Shown: positions 16,783-25,271 of the stretch, one piece after another
Numbering within the stretch: the first letter of the stretch is position 1
Layout of the letters: every line of letters starts with the position of its first letter
DNA from: Thalassotalea fonticola
GTDB lineage: Bacteria > Pseudomonadota > Gammaproteobacteria > Enterobacterales > Alteromonadaceae
DNA: 64,000 bases
NCBI RefSeq assembly: GCF_032911225.1
Contig: NZ_CP136600.1
Location: forward strand, 1 to 64,000
Reading direction: 5' to 3'
Notes under the pieces: generated by a model
Seen by the model: the letters and a program-made list of their open reading frames with translations, nothing else
Database searches by the model: none
Told to the model about the DNA's origin: nothing
Translations under genes and position numbers: made by a program

Positions 16783-17514
16783 ATGGAAGTAAAACGTTCT
16801 TATTTTGGGCTAATAAACGAGACCCTTACATTAGGTTTGCGATCTACATTCAGAATAGATTGGGGAATGGTGCGTAATTTTGGAGAATTACAAATTTTAT
16901 CTCGAGCGTCTTACTTGATGCTTATTCTAGTACCTCTGCTAGCGGGCTTATGGCCAACTGTGACTACATTAGTAAACCAACATAATCAGACATTAAATCA
17001 CGCAACTGATAAATTCGATCTAGCTTCACGTCAAATACTTTTATATAAGGCAGAGTTGCCAGACAGTAAAATAATTGAACCATTCAAAGAAACGTTAGAT
17101 TCGGTCAATAACGAGTTACTTCATGTGAAAAAGAGTGTTGAGAATCAATCAATTAAAACTAAAACCTTACCTTCAGTATGGGCACTATCTTTTCTTGCAT
17201 CTTTGTTAGCTGTGATTGCTCAAGTTATTTACCAGCTTGCCGCACCTGCTATCGTAAGAAACTCCTCAATGAGAGAATATATTAACGGAATCATTGATGA
17301 CGAAATGAAGATACATGGAAATGGACAAGAAATGGATCCCATGGCAATACGTGAACTTATAGAAAAAACTGCAGAAGAATACCAATCAGCTTCAAGGTCA
17401 AATTTGTTGATAGCACTACTTTCTTTATTTATTTATATTTCATCAATATTTGTAATTGGCTACATTATTTTTGACCAAACACAAAAGGTTTTTGTTGCTG
17501 CTGGGTGGCTATGA
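16783..17514 (+). CDS. Membrane protein with coiled-coil region (cassette)
   Basis: A 243-residue protein. A membrane helix lies near residues 44-62 (YLMLILVPLLAGLWP), then about 65 mostly helical residues (HNQTLNHATDKFDLASRQIL and following), a second helix near 130-147 and a third near 208-230. A short acidic segment (ELIEKTAEEYQSASRS) precedes the last helix. No family is recognised. AGGTTG lies upstream of ATG 16783 at moderate spacing. It is a single-gene cassette between attC sites D and E. Confidence 0.65.
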   Translation: MEVKRSYFGLINETLTLGLRSTFRIDWGMVRNFGELQILSRASYLMLILVPLLAGLWPTVTTLVNQHNQTLNHATDKFDLASRQILLYKAELPDSKIIEPFKETLDSVNNELLHVKKSVENQSIKTKTLPSVWALSFLASLLAVIAQVIYQLAAPAIVRNSSMREYINGIIDDEMKIHGNGQEMDPMAIRELIEKTAEEYQSASRSNLLIALLSLFIYISSIFVIGYIIFDQTQKVFVAAGWL

Positions 17515-17517
17515 ACA

Positions 17518-17610
17518 TAACAAGTCGTTTAAAAGGACAAAAAACAGTTGGCTTTTGCTCCTTCGTCGCTAATTTTAGCCAACAATTTTTTGCCTCTTAA
17601 CGAGGCGTTA
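17518..17610 (+). repeat. attC site E
   Basis: TAACAAGTCG to GAGGCGTTA. Inner arms CAGTTGGCT and AGCCAACAA pair almost perfectly; outer AAAAGGAC faces GCCTCTT. This is the clearest site of the set. Confidence 0.9.
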
Positions 17611-17634
17611 TGTTTTTCATCATGAGAGGTGCCC

Positions 17635-18261
17635 GTGGTTTTTCCTGTTGCATTTGAATCAAACGATAAAAATGAGCCAATTATTAGGTTTAAAGATAAA
17701 AGTGGTGTTGAACATCCATTTTTTGTTGCGGATAGCCCTCTTGCTAAACGTTTATCTGGTTTGACTCAAATTATGCATGACTTAAATCATGCACATGAGC
17801 TTATGGCTACGATAAAAAACATCGAAAATAGTGAAGTTGCATATTCATTATGGATGTCAGCCATAATTACCTATGGGAAGTGCTTTGCGACAGCCAAAGG
17901 CCGTAAGATCAAAATAGAAGAAGATCATGTACGACAATATGATGAAGAAGCAATCGAATTTCATAGTTCAATCCTTAAAATGAGAAATGAATACTTTGCT
18001 CATGCTGGTGTAAATGAATATGAGAAAGCAAGCACCATCGTGATTTTGGAACCTGAATCACAAGGTAAAGGTGTTGCTGGAGTAAATCATTTCAATGTAA
18101 AACATAGTAAGCCATCTGAAGATTTCTGTATTTATTTCTGCCACTTGTGTAAAAAATTATATGATGTAATTGAAGGTATTGGTGAAGGTGTTCACCAAAA
18201 AGTATTGGATGAATACCGAGCAAAAAATATAGATGAACTCTATACCAAAATAAAAACATAA
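17635..18261 (+). CDS. HEPN-like protein (cassette)
   Basis: GTG 17635 is favoured over GTG 17629 because GAGAGG ends only 6 bases before it; length is about 208 residues. The protein is mostly helical after a short N-terminal beta part. It contains RNEYFAHAG near residue 125, the R-N-x4-H type motif of HEPN ribonucleases, set after a helix with conserved-looking acidic residues (DEEAIEFHSSILKM). HEPN proteins often act as RNases in toxin-antitoxin, abortive infection and CRISPR settings. The motif is visible; the activity is inferred. It is flanked by attC sites E and F. Confidence 0.6.
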   Translation: MVFPVAFESNDKNEPIIRFKDKSGVEHPFFVADSPLAKRLSGLTQIMHDLNHAHELMATIKNIENSEVAYSLWMSAIITYGKCFATAKGRKIKIEEDHVRQYDEEAIEFHSSILKMRNEYFAHAGVNEYEKASTIVILEPESQGKGVAGVNHFNVKHSKPSEDFCIYFCHLCKKLYDVIEGIGEGVHQKVLDEYRAKNIDELYTKIKT

Positions 18262-18351
18262 CAAGTTACTCAAACGGACGCTAAACAGTTGGCTAGCACT
18301 CGTTCCTCGTACATTTTAGCCAACTATTTTACGCCGCTTAGTAAGGCGTTA
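18259..18351 (+). repeat. attC site F
   Basis: TAACAAGTTACTCAAACGGAC to AAGGCGTTA. Inner arms CAGTTGGCTA and TAGCCAACT are exact complements over 8 bases. Confidence 0.9.
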
Positions 18352-18368
18352 GAACTATCTGGAGAGTA

Positions 18369-19238
18369 TTGTTGAACTTTGATGATTTTGATTATTCTGT
18401 TTTTTTAAATCCAGAATATAAAGAGGACGCTGTTAGGGAAGATTTAGTATCCCCTTTCTTAAAAAAATTAGGTTATGCGCCAACAGGAGATAATCTTATG
18501 GTAAGAAGCCGATCTCTTACACATCCTTATGTTTATATAGGGACAAAGAAGAATAAAGTAAATATTATTCCAGATTACTTGCTAGAAATTAATGGTGAAC
18601 CTAAATGGATTTTGGATGCTAAAGCGCCAGAGCAAAATATTATTAATGGAAAAAATGTTGAGCAAGCTTTTAGTTATGCTATTCATCCAGATGTAAGAGC
18701 TGATCTTTACGCGTTATGTAATGGTAAGCAGTTGACAGTTTTTAAAATTAATAAAATACAACCAATACTTAATATAAAACTTGAGGAATGGGAAAACTCT
18801 TGGGATGAAATTTATAAATGTTTATCCCCTACAGCTATATCTCAGCCTCATTTATTAGGTTTTAAACCAGATTTAGGGTTATATATGCTCAAAGCTGGAG
18901 CTCCTATTGGTCAAGCTCAACACTTTATGCCAATGGGTATTCCTATGATTGGAAAGGTTGAAGATGATCTTTATACCATTTGTGTCAATATAGACATCGA
19001 TGATGGTTTTCTTGCTACGTCTTTTGACTTTGACGAAAAAAGATATCAACAATTACTTAAATTATATCCACACGAAATAGGCAACAAGGTTAAAAATGCA
19101 CTGAAGAGGCAACCTTATCAGTTAATATTTACGCCAGAAGAAACTATTGAAGTAAATATACATGCTGAGTTGGGGAAAACTGTACATTCTAATGACAATG
19201 AAGACTACTGCCCTTTATGGGTTAATGAATTTAGCTAG
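18369..19238 (+). CDS. HsdR N-terminal-type nuclease domain protein (cassette)
   Basis: A 289-residue protein starting at TTG 18369 or TTG 18372, after GGAG. The first 150 residues resemble the N-terminal nuclease domain of type I restriction subunit HsdR (HSDR_N type). KEDAVREDLVSPFLKKLGY is followed by the PD-(D/E)xK core, with IPDYLLEINGEPKWILDAKA giving the D...(D)xK pair in PDYL and LDAK. HsdR helicase motifs are absent and the remaining 130 residues are unassigned. A free-standing nuclease of this type could act in restriction; the partner is unknown. Only a truncated attC separates it from the PIN gene, so the two now form one unit. Confidence 0.75.
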   Translation: MLNFDDFDYSVFLNPEYKEDAVREDLVSPFLKKLGYAPTGDNLMVRSRSLTHPYVYIGTKKNKVNIIPDYLLEINGEPKWILDAKAPEQNIINGKNVEQAFSYAIHPDVRADLYALCNGKQLTVFKINKIQPILNIKLEEWENSWDEIYKCLSPTAISQPHLLGFKPDLGLYMLKAGAPIGQAQHFMPMGIPMIGKVEDDLYTICVNIDIDDGFLATSFDFDEKRYQQLLKLYPHEIGNKVKNALKRQPYQLIFTPEETIEVNIHAELGKTVHSNDNEDYCPLWVNEFS

Positions 19239-19242
19239 TTCT

Positions 19243-19264
19243 AACAAGTTGTATAAACGGACAA
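19243..19264 (+). repeat. Truncated attC (site G)
   Basis: TAACAAGTTGTATAAACGGACA matches the 5' quarter of the other sites; the inner arms and the 3' core are missing, and the next gene starts ten bases later. Loss of the 3' part would fuse two cassettes. Confidence 0.75.
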
Positions 19265-19274
19265 GGATATAGTC

Positions 19275-20060
19275 GTGAAAATTTACCTAGACCATAATTT
19301 GATTGTATATTTGAGGAAAAACTCAAATATACAATTGGAAGAAGCTGTAGATGCAATGAAGGAGCGTGGTGATGAATTTATATTTAGCCCTGCTCACCTC
19401 GAAGAAATAGCTGTATCCAGCATGAGACACGGTGTAGACGAAGTCACTATTGATAAAGATATTACTTTTCTGACAGAACTCTGTGGCACAAACTCATTAA
19501 GGCCAACTACCAGAAATGATGTTTTATACGGATCAGAATCACCCAAAACTTGTTACGAGAGAGTAATTAATCAATACAAATCGAATGATTATGCTGAATC
19601 GGTAGAAGAAAGCATAATTCGAGATGCTAATGAAAACCCTTTGGGTAACCCGAAAGAAATGAATAATAAAGATCCCGAAGAAATTTTAAGCCACATAACT
19701 TATACTGAACTTCTTCTTTTATCCTTGGAGCAATACAACTTAACAACGCATTCCGAATCGATCGAACATTTACAAAATTTTCCTAAATTAAGACTTAAAA
19801 ATAAGTTCTGCCTTTTGGAGCATTCTGTTTATTTTGCTGCAAATTTAATTGAGAAATTAGGTTATTACAGAGAGAGTACTAAAAAATCTAGATCTCGATT
19901 GCATGATGTTTCTCACATTATATATGGAAAATACTCTGATATATTTGTCACGAATGACACTAAACTATTGAATAAAGCACGAGCTATTTATTTCTTTTTA
20001 GACATTAATACACAGGTGTTAACTCTTGAAGAGTTTATTAAATATGAAATTGCAGTATAA
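19275..20060 (+). CDS. PIN-domain-like protein (cassette)
   Basis: A 261-residue protein starting at GTG 19275, with AAGGATA upstream. It opens with a PIN-type strand and acidic residue, KIYLDHNLIVYL. An internal EFIFSPAHLEEI follows, and near the C-terminus are HDVSHIIYGKYSDIFVTNDT and KLLNKA, which supply the late PIN acidic residues (D in SRLHD, D in TNDT). PIN proteins are Mg-dependent RNases, often toxins. It is larger than VapC toxins (about 130 residues), with an insertion around residues 70-170. No antitoxin gene adjoins it. It shares a fused cassette with the HsdR-N-type gene. Confidence 0.7.
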   Translation: MKIYLDHNLIVYLRKNSNIQLEEAVDAMKERGDEFIFSPAHLEEIAVSSMRHGVDEVTIDKDITFLTELCGTNSLRPTTRNDVLYGSESPKTCYERVINQYKSNDYAESVEESIIRDANENPLGNPKEMNNKDPEEILSHITYTELLLLSLEQYNLTTHSESIEHLQNFPKLRLKNKFCLLEHSVYFAANLIEKLGYYRESTKKSRSRLHDVSHIIYGKYSDIFVTNDTKLLNKARAIYFFLDINTQVLTLEEFIKYEIAV

Positions 20061-20151
20061 CAAGTCATTCAAAAGGACAAATAACAGTTGGTTTTTGCTC
20101 CTTCGTCGCTTATTTTAACCAACTATTTTTAGCCTCTTAATGAGTCGACTA
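20058..20151 (+). repeat. attC site H with decayed 3' core
   Basis: TAACAAGTCATTC, with inner arms CAGTTGGTT and AACCAACT intact. The 3' end reads GAGTCGACTA where other sites have GAGGCGTTA, so the recombination core is mutated. Confidence 0.8.
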
Positions 20152-20171
20152 TGTGCTAATGGAGAAGTCGT

Positions 20172-20978
20172 TTGAGTATTCCAGAAAAATTATATAAGTA
20201 TGAGTCTTTCACTGTTCAATCTCTCCTTAATCTTAAAACTCAAACTGTATATTTTGCTCCACCTTCTGGGTTCAATGATCCTTATGATTGTGCGTTGAAA
20301 GCACAGCTAGACGAGCCAACAGACCTAGAAATTGAAAGGCTGCGAGAAATCTACTTAGCAAAGAGTTGGCCTAAGCATGTTATAGATGAGCTTGAATCTA
20401 GGCCAATAAAAGAATTAAAACCAACATTATTAAGAGCAGCTCGACAAGCGAGTGAGCAAATAATAGATAAATTCATTCAAAGTCGAGGTGTATCATGTTT
20501 CTCAGAGGTAAATGATGAATTGCTGATGTGGGCACATTATGCCGACAAATACACAGGATTTTGCCTAGAGTTTACAACGGACAATGAATTGTTCGAGAAA
20601 GCAAAAAAAATTGAGTATGTTGAACAAATACCAAAGTTAAACATTAAGAGCATTTATGCAGATGGCAATCGTAACGAAATGCTTAACTTATTCTGTACTA
20701 AATCTAAATCATGGAATTATGAAAGGGAATGGCGTGTAATTCATGGTGAAGCTGGCACAGCGTATACTTATTCAACCGAATCATTAACAGGTGTATATTT
20801 TGGCCCTAGCATGGCCTTCGAAGTAATTGAAATTATTTGCTTAGTATTGAAAGGCCAAAACCCTCATGTGAAATTTTGGAAAGGTAAGCGCAGTGAAACA
20901 ACCTTTAAAGTTGAATTTGATGAGGTTAATTACACTCCATTGATTGATGCACAAAAAAAACAGGGGCTTTGCACATAA
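20172..20978 (+). CDS. DUF2971 family protein (last cassette gene)
   Basis: A 268-residue protein from TTG 20172, seven bases after GGAG. It has the DUF2971 hallmarks: KLYKYESF at the start, VYFAPPSGFNDPYDCALK (NDPYD near residue 36), GVSCFSE, LLMWAHYADKYTGFCLEF (about 115-135), and WNYEREWRVIHG. DUF2971 proteins are frequent in mobile and defence regions and have no settled biochemical role. No attC follows the stop; instead a flank repeat begins at about 21015, so it may be the frozen end of the run. Confidence 0.8.
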   Translation: MSIPEKLYKYESFTVQSLLNLKTQTVYFAPPSGFNDPYDCALKAQLDEPTDLEIERLREIYLAKSWPKHVIDELESRPIKELKPTLLRAARQASEQIIDKFIQSRGVSCFSEVNDELLMWAHYADKYTGFCLEFTTDNELFEKAKKIEYVEQIPKLNIKSIYADGNRNEMLNLFCTKSKSWNYEREWRVIHGEAGTAYTYSTESLTGVYFGPSMAFEVIEIICLVLKGQNPHVKFWKGKRSETTFKVEFDEVNYTPLIDAQKKQGLCT

Positions 20979-21014
20979 TAAGAGATTATGGCTTTAATGA
21001 AGCAATTATCATTA

Positions 21015-21101
21015 TAAAAACTAATCCAAAGTAACTTCATCGATATATCTGCTAATGTCTCTTTTGTGGCAAAAACTGTCATGTCAGTAAAGCGCACATT
21101 T
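21015..21101 (+). repeat. Flank repeat behind the second cassette run
   Basis: AAAAACTAATCCAAAGTAACTT with GCTAATGTCTC and TCATGTC aligns with 11292-11386. Thus both runs are followed, as well as preceded, by related sequence. Confidence 0.5.
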
Positions 21102-21238
21102 GCACCGTTGAGGCGTTCGGGCATAGGCATGCGATAGGTTGACGCCGACTAAATTTTTTTTCAATATTTACCATAACGGCCATTTAGCCACGGACACTAA
21201 AGTTAGCTCATCTGTCTTTATCTGTAGACGTATATCTG

Positions 21239-21973
21239 CTAATTATTATTTATACGAACGAACATCTTTGTTTTATTCTCTTCATATCGCGTTTCAATAC
21301 CATCTGACGAGTGAATTATATTGCCAATGCTTGGGTGCAGGCTTCTTCTAATTTCATACGAGCTATGCTTCGTAATATGCTTGCACAACTCTGTAACGTT
21401 GCTCCACCCATCCTGCATTGCTGTTGCTTCGATAGCTGACTTTATTGTAGATGTTGAGTCATCCAATTTCAGGTAATTTACTTTGGCCTTAATCTTATTT
21501 ATTGTCTTTATATTTTGCACCGATTTTGAAGATAATAATGTGTTTTTGGTATAGTAAATAAACTTAGTACAAGACGCTACAAACGCACTACAAGCTAATC
21601 TTTGACCATAACCATACACTTGTTTTCCTGTTGCTCTGATACGAGTCACTAAGGCCGTAAAGTCGCTGTCAGACGATACAATCACATATAGATCAATATC
21701 ATCAATGTGAAGTGAATCAACAAGACTAATAGTAAGTGCAATATCGCTGGCGTTTTTACCTTTCACCACGTCAAATTGTTGCACAGGTTGTATGGCATGT
21801 TTGCTTAAGCATTTGGCCCACGAGTTCAGACAAGGCTTCTGCCAATTACCATAGGCGCGCTTAATTGTGACAATACCGTACTTGGCAATATCTGTCATGA
21901 TGAAGTTGACTTGTGAAGCGGGGGCGTTATCGGCATCAATGAATAATCCGATCTTAGGTAGGTGTGTTTGCAT
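21239..21973 (-). CDS. NYN-domain RNase with OST-HTH/LOTUS-like C-terminus
   Basis: A 244-residue protein. The NYN (PIN-like) domain fills residues 1-140 with its three acidic motifs: GLFIDADNAP (D12, D14), KNASDIALTISLVD, and VIVSSDSDFTALV. The C-terminal part, from about residue 160 (IKSAIEATAMQDGWSNVTEL), fits an OST-HTH/LOTUS winged helix that binds RNA. Such LabA-type proteins are common in bacteria and islands. The start at ATG 21973 has AAGGATG five bases upstream. A decayed homologue lies at 4017-4521. The ribonuclease role is inferred from the family. Confidence 0.85.
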   Translation of the reverse strand: MQTHLPKIGLFIDADNAPASQVNFIMTDIAKYGIVTIKRAYGNWQKPCLNSWAKCLSKHAIQPVQQFDVVKGKNASDIALTISLVDSLHIDDIDLYVIVSSDSDFTALVTRIRATGKQVYGYGQRLACSAFVASCTKFIYYTKNTLLSSKSVQNIKTINKIKAKVNYLKLDDSTSTIKSAIEATAMQDGWSNVTELCKHITKHSSYEIRRSLHPSIGNIIHSSDGIETRYEENKTKMFVRINNN

Positions 21974-22063
21974 AATTCATCCTTAAATTATTAGTAAACA
22001 GGTTACTCAAATAAATATAGTCAAAGAAATTGAATAGTAAATGCAACCGTTAAAAAATTATAA

Positions 22064-22162
22064 ATGACCACAAAAAGACAGTTACTTAAATTGTGTGAAA
22101 TTTCATTAAAAAATGGAGGTTTGGTTGATGAAAAAGCTAAAAGTCTAACCGAAGTTTTCTAA
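22064..22162 (+). CDS. Possible 32-residue protein before a terminator
   Basis: The frame MTTKRQLLKLCEISLKNGGL is followed by 12 more residues and a stop, directly before the hairpin at 22168-22190. The composition is protein-like, but there is no clear ribosome binding site. It may be chance. Confidence 0.25.
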   Translation: MTTKRQLLKLCEISLKNGGLVDEKAKSLTEVF

Positions 22163-22167
22163 GGGAA

Positions 22168-22190
22168 AAGCCGCTTGGGTTAGCGGCTTA
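22168..22190. terminator. Terminator hairpin behind the primase gene
   Basis: AAGCCGC-TTGGGTTA-GCGGCTT. Read on the minus strand it ends in TTTT, and it lies 23 bases past the stop of the primase-helicase gene. Confidence 0.65.
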
Positions 22191-22212
22191 AATTTATAAA
22201 ATAATTTCTCTA

Positions 22213-24822
22213 CTATAGAAGGAAGTCGTCGAAATCCCCCTTATCTTTTTGTTCAAAATACAATGATCTTACTTCAGCAATAGTCCATTTACCTCGGTCA
22301 GGGTGATTAGACCACAACTGGTAGTTTTTCGGGTCCTTTTTATGAAGTTTGATGGCCGTCATCATACGCCCCGTTGTATTACTTCTCCGTGGTATTCCAG
22401 CGTGTTCAAAGCCCATGTTCATTACTATATTAGAAAATGCTTTAGGGGTCATGTTATGAGGTACATCACCCGAGGCTCGTAGAGCTTCAAAAACGTCTGT
22501 TGCAGCAAATAAGTCAGCAGTTATTTCTGGACGAGACTCATCATCGAATAAATTATAAATCGCTTCGTGAATTGGGTTTACACTCATCGCGATCATTTTT
22601 ATTTTAGATGGATTTTCTGGCGCTTTATTAGGACTAAAATTTGATAAATCGGTATCGTTCAACCAAGTCAACGCCGTTTCTGGTCTTTCATTTAGCAAAC
22701 TGTAAGTTGTTGCCCACCAGTTGCCTGATGGACATATAGCGTCCAACGCCGCATCCGCTTTCATAACATCTGATCGATCAATAAAACCGCTGAAAAGAAC
22801 AAAATAACGACGGTCAGAATCATCGACCGGGATAGCGTTCTTTTCATTCGAAGTAATCATATAATCAGCATGGTTAGGTGCATCATATTCAGATCCGTAT
22901 GGTGGCCGAACCGTAATGGTTTGGTTTGTTATGTAAGGCTTAAGTTTGTTTAAAATATCATAGCGTTTTGACCCGTTTAGCATAATTTCTTCAATTATCC
23001 CAAGAACATGATCACTGGCCCAATTGCTAAATAAACCTTCTAAGGCGCTTGGGCTTATGAATTTGCAATTATGCACACCTAAGAGAAGTTTCATTACAAC
23101 CGCCCATAATGATTTGCCAGATCCAGGGGGACCTTGCATGAACATTGACCATTGCATTTTTTTATCTAGATTTTGAAGCTTGTAGCTTAACCACTGCCTA
23201 AAGATTCGCTGCTCAATGGGATCACCGCTCACCCGCGTTAAGGCCATTTCGAGTCGTTCGATCAGATCGTGATCTTCTTTAGTAAAATCTCCTTCGGGCT
23301 TAGGCTTTATTTTATTAGGCCTATAATTGTTAATATAGCTAAGACCTTCAAGCTCAAACATTTCTCCAGCACCTGGAGAATATCGGCAACCCGTTACTGT
23401 TGCGATCTTAACCAAATTTAAAGCAATTTCAGCAGCGTGAACAACTGGACGCGCTTTGTCCTCAATTATATCCCCATCGTAGATAGACAAGACATGTCGA
23501 TCGAACTCGGCATTAAAAGCTTGAGGCGTGACCCCTATATAGTTGGTTTTATGCCAAAATAGATTATTGTCCTTTAAATATACATAATCATTAGCCCAAG
23601 GGTATTTTTTGCCATAGTCAGTCTCTATACAGCTAAAACCATTCTGCAGTCTTTTTCTCGCTTCTTTAGCTGGCAGTGAGACCTTGAGAACCAGTTTATG
23701 CCTGTCTTGGTACGCTTTAATTAGAAGCCTTAACAAACTATCGTCAAGCTTAGTATAACTGCAAACTAGCGCTGGAAATTCCAGAAGCACACCTTGCTTT
23801 GTGGTCATATTTTCGAGTTGTTGTAGTAACTCATTTAATATTTGCTCACCGTTAAAAAACGATTCACGTTTCTTGATTTCGTTCACCATCTTTATGATCG
23901 ACGCCATTGTGTAGCTATTGCTGTAACCGTTTAAGTGAAAAGAAAACCATTTATCTCTTACAGAATCAGCGTCATAATTTGGTATTGCTGCAGACCACTC
24001 GTCAAATATGTCTAGGCCATGCTCACTGCCGTCAGTTTCATGATGTATAGCCATACCTACACTTAACCATCTGTCATAGTCGCTAAACTCTTCTGTGGGC
24101 AATTCTTTAAGCAGGTTACTAATTTGAATATCACTTAAACCAATAGGCGGTTTAAGGTAAAGCAAATCGTCTTCGTTTTGATTGGGAAGGGCAGTAGCAT
24201 TGAATGTTGTGCCAGTACTTTTTACTTTCCAGCCCGCCTCAATGGCTTGTTCTTCAACAAAGTCCATCAATTCATATATCATCCACTGCTCCAACACCGG
24301 TAATTCGTCCCAAGTGTAGTCGGTTAAGTCAGAATCTGGGTAATTAGTGTCCACCCAGGAATACGGTTCACCGGTATCCGGGTGAGTGTGAAAAGCCACC
24401 CATAATTGGCCGTCCCCCAGTACCTCAACTGCGTGTACGTCACCCTTTGAATCTTCGTATATAGTACTCTTTTGTTTACGAATTGTAACACCGGGAACTA
24501 CCCTGAAAGGCAGAAGAGCCTTCGGCTTTTTGCCATAGCGAACGAGTTGCCCACCAAGTCTTCGTATACAAAATTCAACTACCTTTTCGGCTACTGCTTC
24601 ATCAAGTATGTCAATATCAATAGCAGGACAGGCTTTGGCAAGAATACCGACCCCCGTGTTAGTGGAATCGTACTGATTTAGCCAATCGTTAATGAGATAT
24701 TCATCAGCTTTTACATTTGGCCAATTCGGTATGCTAGGTCGTTTGGTTCCTGCTTTGATCGGGACTATTGAGTAGCCTAAAGAATTAAGTGCAAGGCCCT
24801 TATGTTTTAAATAATTACTCAT
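22213..24822 (-). CDS. Prim-Pol / SF3 helicase replication protein of the island
   Basis: The start is ATG 24822 with AAGGAG seven bases before it; the longer frame from 24849 is not needed. The 869-residue protein starts with a bifunctional primase-polymerase domain (GYSIVPIKAGTKRPSIPNWP, then GVGILAKACPAIDIDILDEA with the catalytic D-I-D pair). A PriCT-like helical region follows (about 230-340). The C-terminal half is a superfamily 3 helicase with Walker A GPPGSGKS (about residue 560) and IIEEIM. P4-like satellites and integrative elements use such proteins to start their own replication. Its ATG overlaps the stop of the AlpA-like gene (ATGAGTAA), so the two are translationally coupled. 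Confidence 0.85.
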   Translation of the reverse strand: MSNYLKHKGLALNSLGYSIVPIKAGTKRPSIPNWPNVKADEYLINDWLNQYDSTNTGVGILAKACPAIDIDILDEAVAEKVVEFCIRRLGGQLVRYGKKPKALLPFRVVPGVTIRKQKSTIYEDSKGDVHAVEVLGDGQLWVAFHTHPDTGEPYSWVDTNYPDSDLTDYTWDELPVLEQWMIYELMDFVEEQAIEAGWKVKSTGTTFNATALPNQNEDDLLYLKPPIGLSDIQISNLLKELPTEEFSDYDRWLSVGMAIHHETDGSEHGLDIFDEWSAAIPNYDADSVRDKWFSFHLNGYSNSYTMASIIKMVNEIKKRESFFNGEQILNELLQQLENMTTKQGVLLEFPALVCSYTKLDDSLLRLLIKAYQDRHKLVLKVSLPAKEARKRLQNGFSCIETDYGKKYPWANDYVYLKDNNLFWHKTNYIGVTPQAFNAEFDRHVLSIYDGDIIEDKARPVVHAAEIALNLVKIATVTGCRYSPGAGEMFELEGLSYINNYRPNKIKPKPEGDFTKEDHDLIERLEMALTRVSGDPIEQRIFRQWLSYKLQNLDKKMQWSMFMQGPPGSGKSLWAVVMKLLLGVHNCKFISPSALEGLFSNWASDHVLGIIEEIMLNGSKRYDILNKLKPYITNQTITVRPPYGSEYDAPNHADYMITSNEKNAIPVDDSDRRYFVLFSGFIDRSDVMKADAALDAICPSGNWWATTYSLLNERPETALTWLNDTDLSNFSPNKAPENPSKIKMIAMSVNPIHEAIYNLFDDESRPEITADLFAATDVFEALRASGDVPHNMTPKAFSNIVMNMGFEHAGIPRRSNTTGRMMTAIKLHKKDPKNYQLWSNHPDRGKWTIAEVRSLYFEQKDKGDFDDFLL

Positions 24823-25177
24823 GACTATTCTCCTTGGTTTCAGCAACATTGTTTAACTTAATAGCGGGTGAGGCTTGGAACAATGAAGTATCGAGATCAG
24901 TTATAGGTGCTTCAAATTCATCAAAACCGCTTAACTTATTGGCATTAATATTATCTATTAACCGCTTAATATCTTCGACTTTCCATGCAGTGGTATTCGG
25001 TCCAAGTTTTACTGGTTTAGGGTAACGACCTTGTTTTATACCTAGCCACCAACTGCTCTTGCCAATTGGAAAAATAGCAGGAATAGGTGGGATTGCGTTT
25101 TGATCGCCAAGTATTTGTGTAATTCGTAAATAGCCGTAATTTGGCAGCTGATTTGTAACTGTAGTTCTAGTTTTCAT
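24815..25177 (-). CDS. AlpA-like DNA-binding regulator
   Basis: A 120-residue protein with the AlpA/excisionase-type winged helix at residues 14-75. YLRITQILGD is followed by FPIGKSSWWLGIKQGRYPKP and VKLGPNTTAWKVEDIKRLID, the classic S-x-WxxIxxGxfPxPxkLg-r-vaW pattern. These proteins switch on or assist the excision of P4-type elements. The acidic C-terminal 40 residues are not part of the family. The stop codon overlaps the primase start by 8 bases. It is the first gene of the replication operon, which runs away from the integrase. Confidence 0.85.
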   Translation of the reverse strand: MKTRTTVTNQLPNYGYLRITQILGDQNAIPPIPAIFPIGKSSWWLGIKQGRYPKPVKLGPNTTAWKVEDIKRLIDNINANKLSGFDEFEAPITDLDTSLFQASPAIKLNNVAETKENSHE

Positions 25178-25271
25178 AATAGCCTCTTAGGTTTAACCGT
25201 TATGGTTAAAAGTAATTTACCTAGGTAGATGGCATTGGCTGGGTACTTATATAACCGAAAAAATTTCCTAT

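Noticed and set aside
20930..21130. Minus-strand frame MPMPERLNGANVRFTDMTVF as a gene
   Set aside because: It overlaps the DUF2971 gene end and lies in a repeat whose other copies are interrupted in this frame; such NVRFTDM-like frames are common spurious translations of intergenic repeats.
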